Under the pieces are notes generated by a model, which was not told where the DNA came from, did not search any database, and worked only from the letters and a program-made list of their open reading frames with translations. From Shewanella sp. MR-4 (lineage in GTDB: Bacteria > Pseudomonadota > Gammaproteobacteria > Enterobacterales > Shewanellaceae), in contig NC_008321.1 of the NCBI RefSeq assembly GCF_000014685.1, forward strand, positions 1,178,001 to 1,242,000: a stretch of DNA of 64,000 bases, given 5' to 3'. Made by a program: the position numbers and the translations under genes. The stretch's first letter is position 1; each line of letters opens with the position of its first letter. Below are positions 8,495 to 16,603 of the stretch, one piece after another.

Positions 8495-10453
8495 TTGAGT
8501 GACATGGCAAAAAATCTAATACTCTGGGTTGTCATCGCCGTTGTGCTGATGTCAGTGTTTCAGGGTTACTCCCCCTCTTCTTCGTCATCGCAGAAGATGG
8601 ATTATTCTACGTTCCTAGACAATGTTCGTGATGGACAAGTCGCCAGTGTTGAAGTGAAAAGTGACCAACGTACTATCGAAGGTGCTAAGCGCACGGGCGA
8701 AAAATTCACGACCATCATGCCACTGTATGACCAAGATTTAATTAATGATCTTGACCGTAAAGGCATCACCATGAAAGGCCAAGAAGCCGAAGAGTCGGGT
8801 TTCTTAACCCAGATCTTTATTTCTTGGTTCCCGATGTTGTTGCTGATTGGGGTATGGATTTTCTTTATGCGCCAGATGCAGGGCGGCGGTGGCAAAGGCG
8901 CTATGTCCTTTGGCAAGAGCAAAGCCAAGCTGATGAGCGAAGATCAAATCAAGACCACTTTTGCTGACGTTGCTGGCTGTGATGAAGCCAAAGAAGAAGT
9001 GAAAGAGCTGGTCGATTATCTGCGTGATCCAACCAAATTCCAAAAACTGGGTGGCCGTATTCCAACGGGCGTGCTCATGGTTGGCCCACCAGGTACAGGT
9101 AAAACCTTACTGGCTAAAGCGATTGCGGGCGAGTCAAAGGTACCTTTCTTTACCATTTCGGGTTCTGACTTCGTCGAAATGTTCGTCGGGGTCGGCGCAT
9201 CTCGCGTGCGTGACATGTTCGAACAAGCGAAAAAATCAGCCCCTTGTATTATCTTCATCGACGAAATCGATGCCGTAGGTCGCCAACGTGGCGCAGGCTT
9301 AGGTGGTGGTCACGATGAGCGTGAGCAAACCCTTAACCAAATGCTGGTTGAGATGGACGGCTTCGAAGGTAACGAAGGGATTATCGTGATTGCGGCGACT
9401 AACCGCCCAGACGTATTAGACTCTGCGCTGCTGCGTCCAGGTCGTTTCGACCGTCAAGTGGTTGTAGGTCTGCCGGACGTTCGCGGTCGTGAGCAAATCC
9501 TTAAAGTGCATATGCGTAAAGTGCCGCTTTCTGAAGATGTGAAAGCAAGCGTAATTGCTCGTGGTACGCCAGGTTTCTCCGGTGCCGATTTAGCCAACTT
9601 AGTCAACGAAGCTGCACTGTTTGCGGCGCGCGGTAATCGCCGTGTTGTCGGTATGGAAGAATTCGAGCGTGCAAAAGACAAGATCATGATGGGTGCAGAG
9701 CGCCGCTCTATGGTGATGTCAGAAGCCGAGAAAGAAATGACGGCATACCACGAAGCGGGACACGCGATTGTGGGCTGTTTAGTGCCAGAGCATGACCCTG
9801 TGCACAAGGTAACCATTATCCCGCGAGGTCGTGCGCTGGGTGTGACCTTCTTCTTGCCTGAGGCCGATGCGATTAGCCAAAGCCGTCGTAAGTTAGAAAG
9901 CCAGATTTCGGTTGCCTACGGTGGTCGTTTAGCCGAAGAGCTGATTTACGGCAGCGAAAAAGTGTCTACAGGTGCTTCGCAAGATATTAAATACGCGACA
10001 TCGATTGCCCGTAACATGGTGACCCAATGGGGCTTCTCCGACAAACTCGGTCCATTACTCTATGCCGAGGAAGAAGGTGAAGTGTTCTTAGGCCGTAGCA
10101 TGGGTAAAGCCAAGGCGATGTCCGATGAAACCGCGACGCTTATCGATGCCGAGGTGAAGGCCTTTATCGATAAAAACTACGGTCGTGCCAAGCAAATTCT
10201 GCTGGATAACATCGATATTCTGCATTCGATGAAAGACGCGCTGATGAAGTACGAAACCATTGATTCACTGCAAATTGACGATTTGATGAATCGCCGTGAA
10301 GTGCGTCAGCCTGCCGATTGGCAAGCGGATGATAATGGTTCAAACGACAAAGGCAGTGACAAAGGCGAGCCTGCGGTTAAAGTCGACGAAGTGGTAAAGA
10401 CCGCTCCCGTTGAGGCAGAGCTGAAAGATGCCGATGAGTCACCCGTTAAGTAG
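8495..10453 (+). CDS. ftsH: ATP-dependent zinc metalloprotease FtsH
   Basis: About 652 residues. This membrane-bound hexameric AAA protease degrades misassembled membrane proteins and regulators such as LpxC. Two N-terminal helices (near residues 7-22 and 107-125) bracket the periplasmic domain. The AAA module has Walker A GPPGTGKT (about 197-204), Walker B FIDEIDA and the second region of homology ending RPGRFDR. The zinc site HEAGH lies near 420. The frame opens at 8480; GAGG at 8482-8485 lies 9 bases before a TTG at 8495 giving (M)SDMAKNLILW, and the ATG at 8504 is the alternative. The tail after about 610 is Asp/Lys-rich and poorly conserved, as usual. Confidence 0.97.
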   Translation: MSDMAKNLILWVVIAVVLMSVFQGYSPSSSSSQKMDYSTFLDNVRDGQVASVEVKSDQRTIEGAKRTGEKFTTIMPLYDQDLINDLDRKGITMKGQEAEESGFLTQIFISWFPMLLLIGVWIFFMRQMQGGGGKGAMSFGKSKAKLMSEDQIKTTFADVAGCDEAKEEVKELVDYLRDPTKFQKLGGRIPTGVLMVGPPGTGKTLLAKAIAGESKVPFFTISGSDFVEMFVGVGASRVRDMFEQAKKSAPCIIFIDEIDAVGRQRGAGLGGGHDEREQTLNQMLVEMDGFEGNEGIIVIAATNRPDVLDSALLRPGRFDRQVVVGLPDVRGREQILKVHMRKVPLSEDVKASVIARGTPGFSGADLANLVNEAALFAARGNRRVVGMEEFERAKDKIMMGAERRSMVMSEAEKEMTAYHEAGHAIVGCLVPEHDPVHKVTIIPRGRALGVTFFLPEADAISQSRRKLESQISVAYGGRLAEELIYGSEKVSTGASQDIKYATSIARNMVTQWGFSDKLGPLLYAEEEGEVFLGRSMGKAKAMSDETATLIDAEVKAFIDKNYGRAKQILLDNIDILHSMKDALMKYETIDSLQIDDLMNRREVRQPADWQADDNGSNDKGSDKGEPAVKVDEVVKTAPVEAELKDADESPVK

Positions 10454-10471
10454 CGGTTGTTAATTGAAAGA

Positions 10472-10492
10472 GAACCCCGTTAAGGGGTTTTC
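10472..10492 (+). terminator. Short rho-independent terminator after ftsH
   Basis: AACCCC / GGGGTT stem with loop GTTAA, then TTTTCTTGTTTT. Confidence 0.7.
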
Positions 10493-10611
10493 TTGTTTTA
10501 TCTTGCTAGAAAATTGACTGCGCTGTCATTCAATATAAATCAGTCACATGAGTGAACCGCGCAGAGAACAAATGAAACGCGCTAGCAAGCTGTCCCATAT
10601 GGAGTCAATGC

Positions 10612-11445
10612 GTGTTTGAATTAATTGCTGGAACCAAACGCTTATCCTTAGCTTCGCCCGTCGTGATGGGCATTCTGAATGTTACTCCCGATTCTTTTTC
10701 CGACGGTGGAAAGTTCTCTTCCTTTGAATTAGCTTGTCAGCATGCCGATGACATGGTGGCCCAAGGTGCGCTTATCATCGATATCGGTGGCGAGTCGACA
10801 AGACCGGGTGCGGCCGATGTGACGGTTGAGGATGAACTCGCCCGTGTGATCCCTCTGGTGGAATATGTCGCTAAACATCATGATGTGTGGATTTCAGTCG
10901 ATACCAGTAAACCTGAAGTGATGCGACAAGCGGTGAATGCTGGCGCGCATTTAATCAACGATGTGCGTGCCTTGCTGGAACCTGGGGCATTAGAGATTGC
11001 GGCTCAGCTGAATGTGCCCATCTGTTTAATGCACATGCAGGGCGCGCCGCGCAGTATGCAAATGGCGCCGGAATACCAAGACGTTGTTGCCGATGTTTCT
11101 GAGTTTTTGCGTGAGCGTATTCAAGCCTGCATCGATGCGGGGATCCCGCGAGAGCGATTGTTAATCGACCCGGGTTTTGGTTTTGGTAAAACCTTAGAAC
11201 ATAACTATGAACTGCTGGCGAAGTTAGAGCGTTTTGCGCAGTTTGAATTGCCGATATTGATAGGTTTATCCCGTAAGAGCATGATAGGAAACCTTCTCGC
11301 TAGACCGACCTCCGAGCGTCTAGCGGGGAGCCTTGCTGGCGCCATGATAGCGGCCCAGAAAGGGGCACATATCATTCGTGTCCATGATGTCCCTGAAACT
11401 GTCGATATGTTGAAAGTGTTACAAGCGACACAGGCATATCTTTAA
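10612..11445 (+). CDS. folP: Dihydropteroate synthase
   Basis: 277 residues (E. coli 282). Joins 7,8-dihydropterin pyrophosphate to p-aminobenzoate in folate synthesis; the target of sulfonamides. The TIM barrel shows GILNVTPDSFSDGG near residues 20-33, GGESTRPGA near 60-68, and the LIDPGFGFGKT and IGLSRKSMIG blocks that bind pterin phosphate. The start is GTG at 10612 with GGAG 7 bases upstream; an ATG four bases earlier is out of frame and stops after three codons. It is followed by glmM as in E. coli (ftsH-folP-glmM). Confidence 0.97.
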   Translation: MFELIAGTKRLSLASPVVMGILNVTPDSFSDGGKFSSFELACQHADDMVAQGALIIDIGGESTRPGAADVTVEDELARVIPLVEYVAKHHDVWISVDTSKPEVMRQAVNAGAHLINDVRALLEPGALEIAAQLNVPICLMHMQGAPRSMQMAPEYQDVVADVSEFLRERIQACIDAGIPRERLLIDPGFGFGKTLEHNYELLAKLERFAQFELPILIGLSRKSMIGNLLARPTSERLAGSLAGAMIAAQKGAHIIRVHDVPETVDMLKVLQATQAYL

Positions 11446-11519
11446 AGGCTATTTTTGTTAAGTATTTCATTAATATTATGATCCCAACCGAAGGGACACA
11501 TTGAAGTTTGTGGGGCGAT

Positions 11520-12857
11520 ATGAGCGAACGTAAATTTTTTGGAACCGATGGTATTCGTGGCAAGGTAGGTTCAGGCCAGATGACTCCCGAGCTGGCATTA
11601 AAGTTAGGTTGGGCTGCTGGACGTGTGTTATCCCGCAGCGGCACAAACAAAGTGATTATTGGTAAAGATACCCGTATTTCCGGTTATATGTTTGAGTCTG
11701 CCTTAGAGGCAGGCCTTTCGGCAGCGGGCCTCAATGTAATGTTAATGGGGCCAATGCCAACACCCGCTGTGGCTTATCTCACTCGTACATTTCGCGCCGA
11801 AGCGGGTGTGGTGATCAGTGCATCCCACAATCCATACTATGATAACGGCATTAAATTTTTCTCCAATGATGGCAGCAAGCTCGATGATAACTTAGAGCTT
11901 GAAATTGAAGCCGAATTAGAAAAGCCCTTAGAGTGTGTTGAGTCGCATTTATTGGGCAAAGTGTCACGCATTGAAGATGCGCGTGGCCGCTATATCGAAT
12001 ATTGCAAGGGTAACTTCCCTGCGGATCAAACCCTAACAGGGTTAAAAATTGTCGTGGACTGTGCTCACGGTGCGACCTATCACATTGCACCTGCGGTATT
12101 TCGTGAGTTAGGTGCAGAGGTGATTGCTATTGGTGATAAGCCCAATGGCGTTAACATCAATGACAAAGTGGGCGCCACGTCCATGGCGAAAATTTGTGAA
12201 ACCGTATTAACCGAAGGCGCCGATTTAGGGATTGCGCTTGATGGTGACGGCGACCGTATTATGATGGTCAACAGCCGCGGTGAAGTGATCGATGGCGACC
12301 AAATTCTCTATATTCTGGCCTGTGATGCTAAGGCTCGTGGCGTGCTGCGCGGTGGCGTTGTAGGGACGCTCATGTCTAATCTCGGTCTCGATTTAGCCCT
12401 GCAAGCCTTAGATATTCCTTTTGCTCGCTCTAAAGTGGGTGACCGTTATGTGATGGAGTTACTGAAAGAACTCGATTGGCGCATCGGCGGTGAAAACTCG
12501 GGCCACATTCTAAACCTCGACCATGGCACGACGGGTGATGGTATCGTGGCGGGGATCTTGGTGCTGGCGGCAATGCGTCGACAAAATGCCACTTTAGAGC
12601 AACTCACTGCCCCGATGGAGATGTTGCCACAAGTGTTAGTGAATGTGCGTTTTGAGGGGGAACACGACCCATTAAGCTCAGATAAAGTCAAAGCCGCTCA
12701 AGCTCTGGTTGAATCACAACTGGGTGCCCGAGGTCGCGTATTACTACGTAAATCAGGTACTGAACCGTTAATTCGCGTAATGGTTGAAGGTGATGATCAC
12801 AATACTGTGTTAGCGCACGCCAATTTGATTGCAGATGCGGTAAAATCGGCGAGCTAA
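11520..12857 (+). CDS. glmM: Phosphoglucosamine mutase
   Basis: 445 residues, exactly the family length. Converts glucosamine-6-phosphate to glucosamine-1-phosphate for UDP-GlcNAc, hence peptidoglycan and LPS. It starts FFGTDGIRGKVG. The phosphoserine loop VVISASHNPYYDNGIKFF lies near residue 100, the metal loop ALDGDGDR near 240, the sugar loop GGENSGH near 325, and the phosphate loop RKSGTEPLIRVMVEG at the end. The frame opens at a GTG 12 bases earlier, but ATG at 11520 with GGGG upstream fits the family start MSxRKFFGTDG. No terminator separates it from folP. Confidence 0.97.
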   Translation: MSERKFFGTDGIRGKVGSGQMTPELALKLGWAAGRVLSRSGTNKVIIGKDTRISGYMFESALEAGLSAAGLNVMLMGPMPTPAVAYLTRTFRAEAGVVISASHNPYYDNGIKFFSNDGSKLDDNLELEIEAELEKPLECVESHLLGKVSRIEDARGRYIEYCKGNFPADQTLTGLKIVVDCAHGATYHIAPAVFRELGAEVIAIGDKPNGVNINDKVGATSMAKICETVLTEGADLGIALDGDGDRIMMVNSRGEVIDGDQILYILACDAKARGVLRGGVVGTLMSNLGLDLALQALDIPFARSKVGDRYVMELLKELDWRIGGENSGHILNLDHGTTGDGIVAGILVLAAMRRQNATLEQLTAPMEMLPQVLVNVRFEGEHDPLSSDKVKAAQALVESQLGARGRVLLRKSGTEPLIRVMVEGDDHNTVLAHANLIADAVKSAS

Positions 12858-12995
12858 TCGAACCAATCTTTAGTCGAGTGCAGCTGATACCGATTAAAAA
12901 TGAAGGTGTTAGCTGCATTAATGAGCAAGAATAGGGTTTGGCGTGTAAAAAGTAAGCATTCCAACCTAATATCTGAAAAATTTCGAATTTAGCTA

Positions 12996-13024
12996 TTGTA
13001 ACTTAATAAGTGGTTCGCTATTAT
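12996..13024 (+). promoter_or_regulatory. Candidate promoter of tpiA-secG
   Basis: TTGTAA (12996-13001), 17-base spacer, TATTAT (13019-13024). It lies in the 193-base gap after glmM, 27 bases before the tpiA start. Confidence 0.6.
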
Positions 13025-13050
13025 TCACGCCGCTTTCAGAGGAGACAGTG

Positions 13051-13833
13051 ATGGCACTCAGACGTCCTATGGTAGCTGGCAATTGGAAGATGAACGGCAG
13101 CGCGGCATTAGCCCAAGAGTTGTTCAAGAAATTTGCCTCAAAGCTCCAAAATGATTCAGCTGAAGTGGTTTTATGCCCGCCTTCTATCTATCTAGAAAGC
13201 GTAAGGCAACTGCTAGAAGCAAACAAGGAAGCGTTAGACGGTTCACTTGTTAGGATGGGCGCTCAAAATTTAAGTCAACATGACTTTGGCGCTTATACCG
13301 GAGAAGTTTCGGGTCAGATGCTTAAAGATTGCGGATGTCGATATGTGATTATCGGGCATTCAGAACGTCGCCGTATGTACGGAGAGACGAGTAATATCGT
13401 AGCGGAGAAATTCGCCGCTGCACAAAAGCACGGTTTAACCCCCATTTTATGTGTGGGTGAGTCGGGTCCAGCACGAGAAGCAAGACGTACCTTCGAGGTG
13501 ATTGCGGAAGAGTTGGATATAGTGATCCAGAAAAATGGCACTATGGCTTTTGATAACGCCATTATCGCTTACGAGCCGTTATGGGCTGTAGGAACTGGTA
13601 AGAGCGCGACACCAGAGCAGGCACAAGAAGTACATGCGTTTATTCGCAAGCGTCTCTCTGAAGTGTCTCCGTTTATCGGAGAGAATATCAGGATCTTGTA
13701 CGGTGGTAGTGTGACGCCGAGTAATGCGGCAGATTTATTCGCCCAACCTGATGTTGATGGTGGACTGATTGGCGGTGCCAGTTTAAACTCTAGCGAGTTT
13801 TTAAGTCTGTGTACCATAGCGATGAGCGCATAA
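13051..13833 (+). CDS. tpiA: Triosephosphate isomerase
   Basis: 260 residues. Interconverts dihydroxyacetone phosphate and glyceraldehyde-3-phosphate. Catalytic residues are visible: Lys in AGNWKMNGS, His in VIIGHSERR, Glu in AYEPLWAVGTGKSA, plus the phosphate-binding YGGSV and GGASL turns. GAGGAG at 13039-13044 is 6 bases from ATG 13051 and only 3 from the upstream GTG, so 13051 is the start. secG follows after one base. In Shewanella-type genomes tpiA sits inside this secretion/translation run rather than beside glycolytic genes. Confidence 0.97.
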   Translation: MALRRPMVAGNWKMNGSAALAQELFKKFASKLQNDSAEVVLCPPSIYLESVRQLLEANKEALDGSLVRMGAQNLSQHDFGAYTGEVSGQMLKDCGCRYVIIGHSERRRMYGETSNIVAEKFAAAQKHGLTPILCVGESGPAREARRTFEVIAEELDIVIQKNGTMAFDNAIIAYEPLWAVGTGKSATPEQAQEVHAFIRKRLSEVSPFIGENIRILYGGSVTPSNAADLFAQPDVDGGLIGGASLNSSEFLSLCTIAMSA

Positions 13834-13834
13834 T

Positions 13835-14167
13835 ATGTATGAAGTTTTAGTGGTTGTTTACTTGTTGGTTGCATTAGGTTTAATTGGCCTGATCTTAATC
13901 CAGCAAGGTAAAGGAGCTGACATGGGGGCCTCATTTGGCGCCGGTGCATCAGGTACCTTATTCGGTTCAAGCGGTTCAGGTAACTTCCTGACACGTACAA
14001 CGGCGATTCTTGCCATTGCGTTTTTCACTCTAAGTCTGCTGATTGGCAACTTAAGTGCAAACCACGCAAAAAATGAAGATACATGGAAAAATTTAGGTGT
14101 TGATGAACAGGTAACTCAACCAGTTGATCAAGCAACCGAAAAGTCAGAAACTAAAATTCCTGACTAG
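13835..14167 (+). CDS. secG: Preprotein translocase subunit SecG
   Basis: 110 residues, same as E. coli. A small inner-membrane partner of SecY and SecE that aids SecA cycling. Two helices (about 3-21 and 52-70) flank the conserved cytoplasmic loop IQQGKGADMGASFGAGASGTLFGSSG. The C-terminal tail is hydrophilic and variable. The ATG is 1 base past the tpiA stop, so translation is probably coupled. tRNA-Leu follows after 11 bases, as in E. coli secG-leuU, so both are likely on one transcript. Confidence 0.96.
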   Translation: MYEVLVVVYLLVALGLIGLILIQQGKGADMGASFGAGASGTLFGSSGSGNFLTRTTAILAIAFFTLSLLIGNLSANHAKNEDTWKNLGVDEQVTQPVDQATEKSETKIPD

Positions 14168-14178
14168 TAAAAGGTGTC

Positions 14179-14265
14179 GCCGAGGTGGTGAAATTGGTAG
14201 ACGCGCAGCCTTGAGGTGGCTGTGTCCTAACGGACGTGCGGGTTCAAGTCCCGCTCTCGGCACCA
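14179..14265 (+). tRNA. leuU: tRNA-Leu (anticodon GAG)
   Basis: 87 bases with encoded CCA. Acceptor GCCGAGG pairs with TCTCGGC, the anticodon loop is TTGAGGT giving GAG, there is a long variable arm typical of class II tRNAs, and the T loop is GGTTCAAGTCC. It is nearly identical to the E. coli molecule and sits in the same place after secG. Confidence 0.97.
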
Positions 14266-14306
14266 TAATATAGCTAAGTGAGACGAAGTAAGAGCTGACT
14301 TAGTTA

Positions 14307-14335
14307 TTGCAAGCAAAGACGATAGTCAATATACT
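14307..14335 (+). promoter_or_regulatory. Promoter of the tRNA-fMet-rimP-nusA-infB operon
   Basis: TTGCAA (14307-14312), 17 bases, TATACT (14330-14335), 13 bases before the tRNA 5' end. Confidence 0.75.
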
Positions 14336-14348
14336 TGCACACAGTTGA

Positions 14349-14425
<77 letters not shown>

Positions 14426-14482
14426 GCTCCTAGTAATGAATGTTGTATAATTCATTATGGTTTACAGGTTCTTGAAGCTAAT

Positions 14483-14507
14483 AACCTCGTCATTACGGGG
14501 TTTTTTG
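14483..14507 (+). terminator. Leader terminator 1 between tRNA-fMet and rimP
   Basis: AACCTCG / CGGGGTT stem (one T-G pair), loop TCATTA, then a TTTTTT run. Confidence 0.75.
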
Positions 14508-14553
14508 TTGTCTGGGACTTTTAAATTTGTCGTATCCTTTACGGCGTTTTACT

Positions 14554-14575
14554 AGGGCTATTAAGCCCTTTTTTG
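14554..14575 (+). terminator. Leader terminator 2 directly upstream of rimP
   Basis: AGGGCT / AGCCCT stem, loop ATTA, then six Ts. It ends only about 18 bases before the rimP start and leaves just the GGGGG ribosome site after it, so it probably acts as an attenuator with partial read-through. Confidence 0.75.
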
Positions 14576-14593
14576 TTTTTTCGGGGGTCAATT

Positions 14594-15049
14594 TTGGCAA
14601 CATTAGAATCCAGACTGGTAGACATGCTCACAGTGCCTGTGGAAGCACTCGGCTTCCAACTTTGGGGCATTGAATATGTGCAAGCGGGTAAACATTCAAT
14701 CCTGCGTGTGTTCATTGATGGTGAGAATGGTATCAATATTGAAGATTGTGCCAACGTAAGTCGCCAAGTCAGTGCTGTGCTCGATGTTGAAGACCCAATT
14801 TCTACTGAATATACCTTAGAGGTTTCTTCGCCAGGCGTAGATAGACCCTTATTTACAGCTGAGCAATATGCGGCCTATGTCGGCGAGGATGTCAAGCTTC
14901 AACTGACTATGCCTGTCGCGGGCAGTCGTAATTTAAAAGGCGCCATTACACAGGTTGACGGCCAAATGTTGTCGCTAAATGTGAATGGTAAAGAGCTGGT
15001 TGTCGCCTTGGATAATATCCGTAAAGGCAACATCATCGCTAAGTTTTGA
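14594..15049 (+). CDS. rimP: Ribosome maturation factor RimP
   Basis: 151 residues (E. coli 150). Needed for assembly of the 30S subunit. VPVEALGFQLWGIEYV, RVFIDGENGINIEDCANVSRQVSAVLD, and LEVSSPGVDRPLF are the family blocks in the N-terminal domain; the C-terminal SH3-like domain ends GNIIAKF. The frame opens at 14573, but that start lies in the terminator T-run; TTG at 14594 has GGGGG 6 bases upstream and aligns with the family N-terminus (xTLExxL). First protein gene of the nusA operon. Confidence 0.95.
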   Translation: MATLESRLVDMLTVPVEALGFQLWGIEYVQAGKHSILRVFIDGENGINIEDCANVSRQVSAVLDVEDPISTEYTLEVSSPGVDRPLFTAEQYAAYVGEDVKLQLTMPVAGSRNLKGAITQVDGQMLSLNVNGKELVVALDNIRKGNIIAKF

Positions 15050-15078
15050 TGGTTTCAAGGTGAACGAGGCAAGACGAA

Positions 15079-16578
15079 ATGAATAAAGAGATTCTGCTAG
15101 TCGCTGAGGCGGTTTCAAATGAAAAGGCCGTTCCACGCGAGAAAATTTTTGAAGCGCTAGAGACAGCTCTGGCAACTGCTACCAAGAAAAAATACGAAGG
15201 TGATATCGACGTTCGTGTTGCTATTGATCGTAAAACGGGCGCCTATGAAACTTTCCGCCGTTGGATGGTGATTGATGACAACGGCGTCGCGTTAGAAAAC
15301 CCATACCGCGAAATCACCTTGGAAGCTGCGCGTTTTGAAAACCCAGAAATCCAGCCTGGTGATTTTATCGAAGACGAGATCGAATCAGTGGCATTCGACC
15401 GTATTACCACCCAAACCGCTAAGCAAGTGATCGTACAAAAAGTACGTGAAGCCGAGCGTGCGCAAGTGGTTGAACAGTTCCAAGATAAAGAAGGCGAGTT
15501 GATCACTGGTGTTGTGAAAAAAGCGACCCGTGAAAGCGTAGTCGTTGACTTAGGCAATAACGCCGACGGCGTATTGTTCCGTGAAGATTTAATTTCTCGC
15601 GAATCTTTCCGTCCTGGTGACCGTGTGCGTGCATTGCTTTATTCAGTCCGTCCTGAAGCTCGTGGTGCGCAGTTGTTCTTAACCCGCACTAAGCCAGACA
15701 TGCTGATTGAGCTGTTCCGCGTAGAAGTACCTGAAATTGCCGACGAGCTGATCGAAGTCATGGGTGCCGCGCGCGACCCAGGTGCACGCGCTAAGATCGC
15801 GGTGAAATCAAACGACCGTCGCATCGATCCAATCGGTGCTTGCGTTGGTATGCGTGGTGCACGTGTTCAAGCCGTATCGAATGAACTCGGTGGTGAGCGT
15901 GTGGATATCGTATTGTGGGATGACAATCCAGCACAATATGTGATCAACGCAATGGCGCCTGCTGATGTGGCTTCTATCATCGTTGATGAAGACAACCACT
16001 CAATGGATATCGCTGTTGAAGCGGAAAGTTTAGCTCAGGCCATTGGTCGCAATGGTCAAAACGTACGTTTAGCGACTCAGTTGACTGGCTGGGAGCTGAA
16101 CGTGATGACAGTAGAAGACATGAACAAGAAACACCAAGCCGAAAGCGCCAAGGTGAAGAGCTTATTCATGAAATCTCTGGATGTAGATGAAGATTTTGCA
16201 CAAGTACTGGCCGACGAAGGTTTTACCTCGCTGGAAGAAGTGGCTTATGTGCCTGTGTCAGAATTATTAGCAATTGACGGCTTCGATGAGGATATCGTTG
16301 AAGCGTTACGTGAACGTGCAAAGGCTGCGATCTCTACTCGAGCGCTCGCATCTGAAGAAGCACTAGATGGTGTGGAGCCAAGTGAAGAGTTATTAGCACT
16401 TGAAGGTGTTGAAAGACACTTAGCCTATGTTTTAGCAAGCAAAGGTATCGTGACTCTAGAAGACTTGGCTGAACAAGGCATTGATGATTTGATCGAAATT
16501 GAAGAATTGACAGAAGAAAAAGCAGGTGCGCTGATCATGGCTGCCCGCAACATCTGTTGGTTTGGCGAAGAAGCATAA
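15079..16578 (+). CDS. nusA: Transcription termination/antitermination protein NusA
   Basis: 499 residues, close to E. coli's 495. It binds RNA polymerase and nascent RNA and promotes pausing, termination and antitermination. Order: N-terminal polymerase-binding domain (1-125), S1 domain (about 135-200), two KH domains containing DPIGACVGMRGARVQAV and AIGRNGQNVRLA, then two C-terminal acidic repeats (about 365-420 and 440-495) as in proteobacteria. It lies 29 bases after rimP and 25 before infB. In E. coli NusA represses its own operon through leader terminators, and the two hairpins ahead of rimP are placed to do the same. Confidence 0.97.
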   Translation: MNKEILLVAEAVSNEKAVPREKIFEALETALATATKKKYEGDIDVRVAIDRKTGAYETFRRWMVIDDNGVALENPYREITLEAARFENPEIQPGDFIEDEIESVAFDRITTQTAKQVIVQKVREAERAQVVEQFQDKEGELITGVVKKATRESVVVDLGNNADGVLFREDLISRESFRPGDRVRALLYSVRPEARGAQLFLTRTKPDMLIELFRVEVPEIADELIEVMGAARDPGARAKIAVKSNDRRIDPIGACVGMRGARVQAVSNELGGERVDIVLWDDNPAQYVINAMAPADVASIIVDEDNHSMDIAVEAESLAQAIGRNGQNVRLATQLTGWELNVMTVEDMNKKHQAESAKVKSLFMKSLDVDEDFAQVLADEGFTSLEEVAYVPVSELLAIDGFDEDIVEALRERAKAAISTRALASEEALDGVEPSEELLALEGVERHLAYVLASKGIVTLEDLAEQGIDDLIEIEELTEEKAGALIMAARNICWFGEEA

Positions 16579-16603
16579 GTCGATCAACAGGGGGATTTAA
16601 CTG

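Noticed and set aside
10608..10619. ATG four bases before the folP GTG
   Set aside because: Out of frame and stops after three codons; GGAG spacing fits the GTG.
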